From contig BSBK01002798.1 in NCBI GenBank assembly GCA_027943335.1, positions 992,001 through 1,056,000 of the forward strand: a DNA stretch of 64,000 bases, in the 5' to 3' direction. Shown one piece after another: positions 45,042 to 55,253 of this stretch. The stretch's first letter is position 1. Each line of letters opens with the position of its first letter. The translations under genes and the position numbers were made by a program. The notes below the pieces were generated by a model that saw nothing but the letters and a program-made list of their open reading frames with translations, did not search any database and had not been told where the DNA came from. Source of the stretch: Chamaecyparis obtusa (lineage: Eukaryota; Streptophyta; Pinopsida; Cupressales; Cupressaceae).

Positions 45042-46399
45042 ATTATATATATATAAAAACATGGATAAAGCATGCACATATATTATAAAACCTTAACATA
45101 TAAGATTTGCGTTCAATTGAGACATTAATTCAAAATTTCAAACATTAATTCATTGTCCATATGCATGTGATATTAAAAATAACATATATATAATCTATTA
45201 TCAAAAATAAGATTTAAAATAATTAAATAATAATAAAATTAAAATGAATGAATAAATAAATAAAATTTACTACAAGAGAGAATATTGTAGAAAGTATGTT
45301 GCCTTTTTAAATAGGATTTAATAATAAATGATAATAAACATAAAATAAATAAGTTTAATATAAATTAACTAAATCTAATGAAAAGTCAAGAGATATGTAA
45401 TAAAGATATGTGACTCCTTCAAATTAAGATATAAAAGAGAGGAGAGTTCATTTGAAAGAAAAAAAAAGAAGAGGAGAGAAGAGGAGTTAAAGATGGATTA
45501 AGAAAACAAAAAAGATAAAAACAAAGCAGACAAAATAATATTCAATGGAATATAAGGATATCACAGGGAATAAAAAGAAATACGAAGGAACGAACATTGC
45601 AGTCGATTACTGGTAATGTTATTAATTTCAGTATATATATATATATATATATATATTCAAAAGTTTATTTTTGCTAGATATAAAATGTCAATAATAAATT
45701 CATCTTTTTACATGTGCAATGGAGACCTATAAGATTATGTTATAGGTATTAATGTTTTTTTGGATTTCTTTTATAAATCAGAATATATGATTGTGAATTT
45801 ACATTTTATGGTACATTTATATGTGCACCCCAAATTGATGATATGGGACCATAGAGAGAATGAATTTTATATTCATTAAAAGATGGATCCCATAACTGGA
45901 GGGGACTAGAGGAAATTGTTATAGTTTCCCTAGTCTCGAGATTGTTATAATCTCACCAAAAATGATGATATGGATTCCATATAAAATGAATCTTATATTT
46001 ATTAGAGATGGATCCCCATATCTGGAGGGGGCTAGAGGAGATTGTTATAGTTTCCCTAGTCTCGAGATTATTATAATCTCACGTAGGCAGTATATATACT
46101 GATTGGCAGTCATATGCATATGTGTAGGCTTGGAATGTATTAGTGCTTCCAAGAGATTCTTATGGGCAGTGCTCTATGGGATGACGTGTCGATAGCCCAG
46201 TTGCTTAGAGCAGATCTTATATCCCTCAAGCCGAGAATCGGGAATTTTGTGAAGCCTGACCTAGAGGCAGCCTTACGAATCAAATCTCCCCCTTACTAAC
46301 GTAGAGCAGAGTATGAGTCATATAAATGTTACATATTATTTTGTACTAACGCCGGTTTTGTAGGAAATCACATAAAGGAGAATAAGAAGAGACATTACA
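45042..46399 (-). mobile_element. AT-rich region with an LTR end at 46399
   Basis: AGAAGAGACATTACA at 46385-46399 is the start (minus sense) of another TGTAATGTC-type LTR. Its other end is not placed. The region contains a (TA)n run at about 45632-45656 and a 127-bp direct repeat at 45837-46083. No coding features. Confidence 0.45.
45837..46083. repeat. 127-bp direct repeat
   Basis: Two copies beginning GATGATATGG at 45837 and 45964, each with GATGGATCCC, CTGGAGGGG and AGTTTCCCTAGTCTCGAGAT. Small differences only. Confidence 0.8.
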
Positions 46400-46668
46400 T
46401 AACCAGTATTCTTGGTTGTTTAATATCATATAAAATATTTAAGATAAATAATAATCAAAATATAATATATCGTTAAATAATAATATCTTATAAATTAAAT
46501 ATGATATATCAAGATATAAATTAACAAGAAGATTAACTATAAATAAACAAATCTATTATTGATGAAATATAAGTATTTCATCTATGATTAAGAACAAAGA
46601 TACAGAAAATTAGTTCACACAAAGCTTAAATGAGAAATTTAAGCAAGGTTCCGACAAGGGACATTACA
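46400..46668 (-). mobile_element. LTR start, TGTAATGTCCC family, interrupted
   Basis: In minus-strand sense TGTAATGTCCCTTGTCGGAA starts at 46668. Only the first 269 bp are seen before the second LTR end at 46399, which suggests one LTR nested in another. Confidence 0.5.
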
Positions 46669-47175
46669 GTATGTGTGTCTGTGTCGAATCCGAACCCAAA
46701 GAAAACAATTGCCAAACCCACGTACACAAACCCAAACATGTATCAAAACCAAAATTGGTAACTTAGGATTAATGTGATTTCAGAAATAAAATAAAAACAA
46801 ATGGAACAGATTAAAGAGCTCAAAATCTCATTGGAGGGCTTCCATGCTAATTTCCAGCCCTTTGAAATGCCAAGCAACTACAAATCTACAGTTTTGAGTG
46901 AATTTACTAATTTATTTTATTGTAATACATTTCTAGCAGCTAAAATCAAACTTCAAAATTCATTTGGAGATTCCAATTGGCTGTTATACCATTTATTTTT
47001 TCAAGGTTGCCCCAACTTTCTAGGATGGGGGGATGTGTTTCTAGGACACTGATTTCTTTTTTAGCCAATTTGGGGACAGCTAGAGGATGGCTACTTAAAA
47101 TATAGGGAAAATTTAAATAATATAGGGAAATTTTTAGTGTTCCTATGAGAACATGGATAAAACATGCATGTATAC
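46669..47175. repeat. 506-bp dispersed repeat, copy 2, exactly bounded by LTR ends
   Basis: Second copy of 44536-45041. Its left edge coincides with the end of one LTR (46668) and its right edge with the start of the next (47176). Confidence 0.8.
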
Positions 47176-48802
47176 TGTAATGTCCCCGTTTTTCAAGCTT
47201 TTGGGATTAGCTTGGTTTGGCAACCCTCGCAAGCTAATCAGGTGATCAGAGGGGGTCAAATGTCAAAGTCAGTGTTGGGATTCCATTCTGGGGATTCAGT
47301 TTATCAGGTCTGCTCTTCGTTTGGGTCTTTTCGGTCAACTTACTATTTTTATTAAGTGGTATTTTGGGTATAGCCAGGATTAGCAGGGTGTCTGCACGAA
47401 GTGTCAGATGTTTCAGGATTGAGCTTCAGGGAATCTCCAGTTTGAGAGACTTACTATTTATTGTAAGTCTATTTTTAGCAGTTGGCTATTTTTGGCAGTG
47501 GGTCATTTCTAGCAAGGCAGTTGGCGTTTGAGGCTCTAATATCATAAATGAGTTTGAACAATCAGCAAGATTCAAAGGCTTTTGGTTTTTAAAGTTATCG
47601 TTATTAAATTAAATTATTTTAATTTAATAACTTTAATACTTTATAACTTTAATGTTATAAAGTGAAGAGGTCATTTAAAAGCCTTTTTAATGAAAAAAGT
47701 GAAATTGTGCTTTTTCCGAAAAAGCTATATATTCTACTCGAAAAAGCACTTTCATTCATTCATTGTTGATTTGATAAAATTTATAAAGTCTCTTGGCTGT
47801 GAGAAACTAGCTAGGGTTTTGAGGACTGATTCCTCTTCCGGCAATTTGAGCCATCACAGATTGGTGGTGAATTTTGCAGCTGTTGATTCTGAATTAAATT
47901 TAGTGCTGATGTATACTGGGTTTATGTGAAATTTATTCTACAGGCAAATTAATTATTTGTTCTCAAGGAATCTAAATTTGTCTCTTGCTGGGGTTTGATC
48001 TATGAATTATGAAATCTATTGAGATTTAATACTGGAATTCTGAGAATTATATTCTGATTTTATTTGAGGAAATACAAATTGGTGCTGTTGTATACCGGTT
48101 TGTAGAAGATTATTGAATTTGTTCAAGTGCTACAGTAGAAATCTGGAAATTGAAGAAAGGGTTTGAAAAATTCGTAGAGGATTGGTGATTGGTTCTTTTC
48201 ATCGGAGGAAACAACCAAGATTGCAGATTTGTTCATGCTGTTCGTTGTTGGAGTGCGAGTGATTGCTAGACTTTTGATTTTATCCCAATCTGTACTGATT
48301 CTCAGAGCCGTACGGAATTAATAGCTTAGTCGTACATTGCTGGTGTTCATTTATTAGAAGGCTGCATTTTGGTTTGGAGTGCTATGCCATTGCAAGGATG
48401 TGAGTATTAACAGGGCTATAGCTGTTATGTTCAAACCATGACTCCACTTTGGTTGGTATTTGAAGTTTCCATCCGCAAAGGGAATCATTGGATAGCTGAC
48501 GACAATTCTTCATAGACTGCGTTTTAGTCTGCAGCAGTCACATCATGAAACTAAGGTGCTGCAAATTCTTTCTAACATTTGTAATGATCTGCTGTTCAAA
48601 TATCATCATCATTGATAAATATATGAGGTAATTTTAAGTTTGCTGCTGCTTGGTATTTTAGTTGGATAAATTCAGTAAATATATATCTACAATTTTAATT
48701 AAAAATTGCGAACTGGTTATAAATGTTTTGGGACTCTTGGAAATTGCAATTAAAATTGGGAAAAAACTAGATTTCTATTGAGAGCCAGCTAGGCTCTTCA
48801 CA
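47176..48802 (+). mobile_element. LTR of the TGTAATGTCC family, plus orientation
   Basis: From TGTAATGTCCCC to GGCTCTTCACA. The first roughly 770 bp match the LTRs at 48804-50368 and 52185-53605 closely; the 3' part differs. It contains the 9-bp stem-loop (47205-47213 with 47231-47239) and two self-complementary blocks (47338-47358 and 47448-47469). It is separated by a single C from the inverted LTR at 48804. Confidence 0.8.
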
Positions 48803-48803
48803 C

Positions 48804-50368
48804 TGTGAAGAACCCAGGCTGACTCTTCTCAACTACTAATTTGAATTTATAATTTTTGCAAACCCTTTGCTTAGAAACTTTTAATTTGCAATTAAATTCA
48901 ACTTCCACAAATTCAAAATAATCCAACCAAGACAAAATGACATTCTTTAATAATTTAATTGATTCTCATTTCTCATTACAAATAGAATATATAAGCATTT
49001 CAATTAATATAAAAAATTCAAAGGCACCTGGCAATCCGAAAATGCTTGTAATTTTATAATGTCTTTCATAAAAACATACCACAATTCTCTAACGCCCTAA
49101 CTCCAGCCTGTACATTCACGGCAAGATGTAATATCATGAGGTTGGCTTGCTGTATTGATGGTTTCAACAGAAGTATTAATCTGACCCTGTTTTCCAGTCA
49201 CGTGAGCAAACAATGAAGCTCCTCAAATTCCCAATTAAAAAACGCAGTCATGTAATTAATGTGGGTTTTTAGATTTTGTGAATTCAATCTCAATATAATT
49301 AAGCATCTGCAAGAAGATCTCTGCCAATCTCTCAATCAATTATTAAACCTCAGCCATGAAACAATTCAGAATCCTAAGAACAAATAATTTACCTGTAGAA
49401 ATAACTTCACCAAAAACCCGAACACCAAATTATTAATTGCAGCATCAGCAATTAATTAACAGCAGATTTCCCAATAAAAACAACCTCAGCAAATTCGAAT
49501 GCAACTACCAAATGAAGAAACACAAAACATCTCCAAACAATTTCAAAACTCCAGCGGGAAGACAAATCAAACCCCAAAATGAATAAATTGATTTGTCTGC
49601 AGAACAAACTTCTCATAAACCCAGTATACATCAGCACTGGATTTAATTCAGAATCAACAGCTGCAAAATTCACCACCAATCTGTGATGGCTCAAATTGTC
49701 AGAAGAGGAATCAGTCCTCAAAACCCTAGCCGATTCTCACAACCAAGAGACTTTATAAATTTTATCAAATCAACAATGAATGAATGAAGGTGCTTTTTCG
49801 AGTAGAATATATAGCTTTTTCGGCAAAAGCACAATTTCACTTTTTTCATTAAAAAAGGCTTTTAAATGACCTCTTCACTTTATAACATTAAAGTTATAAA
49901 GTATTAAAGTTATTAAATTAAAATAATTTAATTTAATTTAATAATGATAACTTTAAAAACCAAAAGCCTCTGAATTTTGCTGACTAAAACAACTCATTTC
50001 CGACACTAGAGCCTCAAACACCAACTGCCCTGCCGAAAATAACCCATTGCCAAAAATAGCCAACTGCTAAAAATAGAATTACTATAAATAGTAAATCTTT
50101 CAAACTGGAGATTCCCTGAGACTCAATCCTGAAACATCTGACGCTTCGTACAGACACCTTGCTAATCCAAGCCATACCCAAAATACCACTTACTAAAAAA
50201 AGTAAGTCAACCAAATTGACCCAAACGAAGAGCAGATATCATAAACTAAACTTCCAGAATAGAGTCCCAACACTGGCTCCACAATTTGACCCCCTCTGAA
50301 CACCTGATTAGCTTGCAAGGGTCACCAAACCAAGCTAATCCCGAAGTTTGAAAAACAAGGACATTACA
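48804..50368 (-). repeat. 3' LTR of the non-autonomous element
   Basis: 1565 bp, TGTGAAGAACCC to GGACATTACA in plus sense. It contains the stem-loop (50306-50314 with 50332-50340) and two self-complementary blocks (50188-50208 and 50078-50097). A TATATA-containing stretch near 49805 could be the promoter in minus sense. Confidence 0.88.
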
Positions 50369-50385
50369 ATCCTCCCTTCCCAAGG
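50369..50385 (-). other. Polypurine tract
   Basis: On the minus strand CTTGGGAAGGGAGGAT lies directly before the TGTAATGTCC start of the 3' LTR. A similar tract precedes the LTR that ends at 59301. Confidence 0.8.
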
Positions 50386-50678
50386 TTGCTTGTCCTCAAG
50401 CAATCAGGGAAAACAAGCCAAATCACAATCCACCCAGATCCCAAGGATGGTCATGAGTAATGTCCTGATCCACCTCATACTCCTGTAAAGAAGTCAACAA
50501 AATCAACAATACCAACACCAGCAACTGAAAAATTGCACTCAACACCTGAACTGATGATGTTGCAACAGGATCGCCTCGTGGGAGAAACTCAACTGAGGGT
50601 AACTCACATAGAAGTAACTCAACCAACATACTGGACTTTCTCCCAGTCTCCGAGCTAATCAAATCATCATACCAGTCA

Positions 50679-52133
50679 TCAAAAGGGTGCCCTGAAGAAC
50701 TGTGACTGATAGATGTCCTGAACGTGAGGATCGAATGTAAAGCTATAAGCACTCCTCACCGTGTACACCTCTATAAACTGTTCAGCTAGGCCTGGCTGGC
50801 CTCCTGCGTAATCTACCTGATGATCAGGTGTACAAATTAGATCCCAAACATCATCATCATCATGATCGTACAACGCCTGTAAGGGATCATCACTAAGCTT
50901 AAACAGCGGATTGTCATAAGTCATAACGACATCCACATCAAATAACGGGTTGTTCACAAAGTGAACTGCTCCCATCAGTTGATCTGAGCTCAAAATCTGC
51001 GAACTGCAAGAGACATGATGTGTAATCTTCTCTACTTGAATTGACTCATGTCCCTGAGAATCCTCACTATCTACAATAAGTCCCTGTAAACTATGATCCT
51101 GGGGCTTATCATCATCCAATATCCCATACGATATACCAGACTTGCTGCAGCATGAATCATCCTCATACATAACATCAGTAGTGTCCACATCATCGATGCC
51201 AATATTACCAACCTGTAAAACCTTTGATATCTCATGCCGCTGCCAATGGGACTCACTGCTGTCATAGAAATCAAAATTAGAAGAACTCGCATTTAGCATG
51301 CAATCCTGAAAACTAACACTCACATCATGTGAGTCAAAACCCATAGTGATGTCCACAATATCCTCTACACTAGCCTTGTCATCAACGTCATCAATAGGCT
51401 CAAACATAGGACCGCTCTCATAAAAATCAAAACCTATATTGTTGGTAACTTCATTGCTACCAGTAGATGTAGGGCTGCCATCACAAGTGACTATCATGGC
51501 CTCAGCATTCTCCTGATCACGAGCCCCTGTCTCATGGATATGATGAGACTCAACGCAACTGGCCTCAAGCAAGTCTGTCATAGCCCCATCATCCCGATAA
51601 GAGCCTCTGGAATGCTCTCTCTTCTGTATCACATACCTGTCAAAATTCAAATTCTTCTTAATTGCTTCTAGAAGATCATTCCACTCTACAAACTGTGCCA
51701 CCATATCATCAACGAATGGTGTCGGCTCTGTCTCTTTACTAACTGCATCCAGCTCAGGCCTCAAGAAAGTAGAACAAAGAGGCCTATCATAAATACCTGT
51801 ACAGTCAGCTCTATAATCACGCATATTATCTGCTCGTGACCTATGTGATCTAACTGAAACACTCCTCGCACCTCTCTCTCTAGCATGATCTCCTAGTAAT
51901 ACGATGCGTTGTAGAGTGTCTGAAAGTTGTTGCAATGCATTTGCAACATGATGCTGACCTTCTACTAAATTTCTAAAAGCATCTTTGGCTTCCCTATCAA
52001 CATCATTGCCAATATTATCTCTGTGCCTGTTGCCTGCACGATCAACCTGTGGACCCTGTTCATTTCCTTCTAGCGGGGGTGAAGCTCTACCCCTGCGGAC
52101 ATAATGCATGCCAGGCACAAACCTATATGCCAT
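50679..52133 (-). CDS. 484-aa gag-position protein of the non-autonomous element
   Basis: Uninterrupted ORF whose ATG lies about 40 nt after the PBS, the normal gag position. It begins MAYRFVPGMHYVRRG. Residues about 46-80 (AKDAFRNLVEGQHHVANALQ and on) look like an amphipathic helix or coiled coil, and about 83-103 is an Arg/Ser-rich basic patch. The rest is strongly acidic, with many Asp, Ser and His residues and short internal repeats (for example NPLFDVD and NPLFKLS, FDFYE and FDFYD). No zinc knuckle and no pol motif. It could be a divergent capsid-like or structural protein acting in trans or with partner proteins. Lack of any stop in 1455 nt, while the neighbours are riddled with stops, suggests youth or selection. 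It does not match a family I can name. Confidence 0.75.
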   Translation of the reverse strand: MAYRFVPGMHYVRRGRASPPLEGNEQGPQVDRAGNRHRDNIGNDVDREAKDAFRNLVEGQHHVANALQQLSDTLQRIVLLGDHARERGARSVSVRSHRSRADNMRDYRADCTGIYDRPLCSTFLRPELDAVSKETEPTPFVDDMVAQFVEWNDLLEAIKKNLNFDRYVIQKREHSRGSYRDDGAMTDLLEASCVESHHIHETGARDQENAEAMIVTCDGSPTSTGSNEVTNNIGFDFYESGPMFEPIDDVDDKASVEDIVDITMGFDSHDVSVSFQDCMLNASSSNFDFYDSSESHWQRHEISKVLQVGNIGIDDVDTTDVMYEDDSCCSKSGISYGILDDDKPQDHSLQGLIVDSEDSQGHESIQVEKITHHVSCSSQILSSDQLMGAVHFVNNPLFDVDVVMTYDNPLFKLSDDPLQALYDHDDDDVWDLICTPDHQVDYAGGQPGLAEQFIEVYTVRSAYSFTFDPHVQDIYQSQFFRAPF

Positions 52134-52171
52134 TGCTAAATCCTCATACCCTCCAGGCTGGCAAGATCAAA

Positions 52172-52183
52172 GCTTTGATACCA
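52172..52183 (-). other. Primer-binding site of the non-autonomous element
   Basis: On the minus strand TGGTATCAAAGC lies one base after the 5' LTR end. Near match to a tRNA-iMet-type site, and the same as at 40859. Confidence 0.85.
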
Positions 52184-52184
52184 C

Positions 52185-53605
52185 TGTGAAGAACCCAAGC
52201 TGACTCTTCTAACTACTAATTTGAATTTATAATTTTTGCAAACCCTTTGCTCAGAAACTTTTAATTTGCAATTAAATTCAACTTCCACAAATTCAAAATA
52301 ATCCAACCAAGACAAAATGACATTCTTTAATAATTTAATTGATTCTCATTTCTCATTACAAATAGAATATATAAGCATTTCAATTAATATAAAAAATTCA
52401 AAGGCACTTGGCAATCCGAAAATGCTTGTAATTTTATAATGTCTTTCATAAAAACATACCACAATTCTCTAACGCCCTAACTCCAGCCTGTACATTCACG
52501 ACAAGATGTAATATCATGAGGTTGGCTTGCTGTATTGATGGTTTCAGCAAAAGTATTAATCTGACCCTGTTTTCCAGTCACGTGAGCAAACAATGAAGCT
52601 CCTCAAATTCCCAATTAAAAAACACAGCCATGTAATTAATGTGGGTTTCTAGATTTTGTGAATTCAATCTCAATATAATTAATTCAGCATCTACAAGAAG
52701 ATCTCTGCCAATCTCTCGATCAATTATTAAACCTCAGCCATGAAACAATTCAGAATCCTAAGAACAAATGATTCACCTGTAGAAATAACTTCACCAAAAA
52801 CCCGAACACCAATTTATTAATTGCAACATCAGCAATTAATTAACAACAGATTTCCCAATAAAAACAACCTCAGCAAATTCGAATGCAATTACCAAATGAA
52901 GAAACACAAAACATCTCCAAACAATTTCAGAACTCCAGTGAGAAGACAAATCAAACCCCAGAATGAATAAATTGATTTGTCTATAGAACAAACTTCTCAT
53001 AAACCCAATATACATCAGCACTGGATTTAATTCAGAATCAGCACCTACAAAATTCACCACCAATCTGTGATGGCTCAAATTGCCAGAAGAGGAATCAGTC
53101 CTCAAAACCCTAGCCGGTTCTCACAACCAAGAGACTTTATAAATTTTATCAAATCAACAATGAATGAATGAAAGTGCTTTTTCGAGTAGAATATATAGCT
53201 TTTTCGGAAAAAAGCACAATTTCACTTTTTTCATTAAAAAAGGCTTTTAAATGACCTCTTCACTTTATAACATTAAAGTTATAAAGTATTAAAGTTATTA
53301 AATTAAAATAATTTAATTTAATAATGATAACTTTAAAAACCAAAAGCCTCTGAATTCTGCTGACTAAAACAACTCATTTCCGACACCAGAGCCTCAAACA
53401 CCAACTGCCCTGCCGGAAATAACCCACTGCCAAAAATAGCCAGCTGCTAAAAATAGATTTACTATAAATAGTAAGTCTCTCAAACTGGAGATTCCCTGAG
53501 ACTCACTCCTGAAACATCTGATGCTTTGTGCAAACACCTTGCTAATCCAGGCCATACCTAAAATACCACTTACTAAAAATAGTAAGTCAACCAAATTGAC
53601 ACAAA
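52185..53605 (-). repeat. 5' LTR of the non-autonomous element, truncated
   Basis: Near-identical to 48804-50368 but lacks the first roughly 155 bp, including the stem-loop. It keeps both self-complementary blocks (53568-53588 and 53456-53477). At the break it joins a 31-base segment that is the reverse complement of part of 45075-45105. Confidence 0.85.
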
Positions 53606-53753
53606 TCTTATATGTTAAGGTTTTATAATATATGGATTTTATGCTCAACCATTCTTCCAAACAGCTTTGCAAACAAAAGATTGATCATGATGATCTAGTA
53701 GTCAGTAGAATTGTTTGCATATCCACTCCTGAAGAGAGGTACTACTTGATTGG

Positions 53754-55253
53754 TGTGAAGAGCCTGGCTGGCTTTTTAAAATCAATTTGATGTTTTTTCC
53801 CAATTTGCTTGCAATTTGTTTTGGAGTTTGAACAAATATGAATTTTATAAAAAAATTTCAGAATTTGAATTAACAATATCAACCAATTATTTTAACTCCC
53901 AATCTCTCAAATAATCAAACTCAGTAAATGTTTAATGTTTGGATAACATAACATTAATTAAAAAAATAGAAGCACCTTTTTAAGAAAATCGTGGCATGCC
54001 AAGGAAAGAACGCAGCCACTAGAAAGTGAATGTTGCTGTTGGTAGAGGTGTCACACCCTCCCAAATTAAAGTTGCAGCCTTTAGCCAAACATCCAGCCTC
54101 CAACATAATAACCGGAGCTTCCAAAATAATAATCACAGCCTACTGTGAGTGAAACGCAGCCTCAAGGTGAAATACGCACAAGCTGGGAATGGTTACGCCA
54201 GCCTCCAGATGATTTCGCAGCTTCTAATCAGTGAGCTCTGCAGCACTTATTTACCATATGCTGCCAACAGATAGATTGCACCTCATGTAGAAGAACAGAC
54301 TTCTACCAAACAATGACCACCAAGAAGAAAATCGAATCACCAATTATAATTCAGAACTTATTCAAATATCTTCAAATTTGATATACTTCAATATCAAATT
54401 CGAATACACAGTACCAAAATTGTATTCTCAGAATTCAGTTGCAAAATTCACCATTAACCTATAATGATTCAAATTGCACAATGAGGAATCAGTCCTCAAA
54501 CCCTAGTCATTTCTCCTCTCTCCAATTTTCAATAAAAACAAGTCTATGAATGAATGAAATGAAATCTAAATCCCCTTTTATAATAATCAATTTTCATTTG
54601 TCTTCATCTCCTTTAATTTACTTTTAATTTCATTTCTCATAAACCTACTTTATGTTATAATTTAAAGATGACATATAATAAAGTCACTTTATTAATTTAA
54701 ACTCCCCCATTGCTCCAAAAATGACTTTTTCATTAATATAATGATATTCTGACACAAGGTCCCTGTTTTATGTGCTCAAGATTTAAAAATTGTCAACCCG
54801 GTTCCAATGAGCTATAACACCAAGGTGTCCAATGTGCAATCCCAATAAAAATAGCACCCTTAGCCAATTAAATTAAATAGTAGTCATAATTCATTCATCT
54901 TGCAAAAATGACCAAAGAAGCATCAAAATCGAAATCTAACAGCACAGGCGTGATCCTGATGAAGAAAGATGATGAATGAAGCTGATGAGGTGACTTACTA
55001 AAAATAAATGCTCCCTCCAAGATTCTTAGAGCCCAAACCGAAAGCCAAAAATATAAACGGAGAGCATCATTCAACTCCTCTAACTCACCTGAGCTCATTG
55101 GAACCATCCCTTGACTTACTATAAATAGTAAGTCCCACCAAACGGAGCCATAACCCTCAACAAGGTCCTCTAATCACTAGTATTAGCCTACAAGGACCTG
55201 GAAATTGGCTAAATCCAATAACTCAGATGCTAGCTCAGAATGGGGACATTACA
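53754..55253 (-). mobile_element. Solo LTR with ATTGG target duplication
   Basis: 1500 bp, TGTGAAGAGCCTGG to GGGGACATTACA in plus sense, flanked by perfect ATTGG copies (53749-53753 and 55254-55258). It contains a 6-bp stem-loop (55183-55188 with 55207-55212) and a complete self-complementary block at 55113-55134. No internal domain. Confidence 0.92.

Larger units (their letters stand above)
48804..53605 (-). mobile_element. Non-autonomous LTR retrotransposon with intact 484-codon ORF
   Basis: Minus-strand order: 5' LTR 53605-52185 (its first roughly 155 bp missing at a break at 53605), PBS at 52183-52172, ORF 52133-50679, polypurine tract at about 50385-50369, 3' LTR 50368-48804. The internal region is only about 1.8 kb and has no protease, RT, RNase H or integrase, so the element must have depended on an autonomous partner. 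The LTRs are very similar, so insertion was relatively recent compared with neighbouring elements. Confidence 0.85.
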
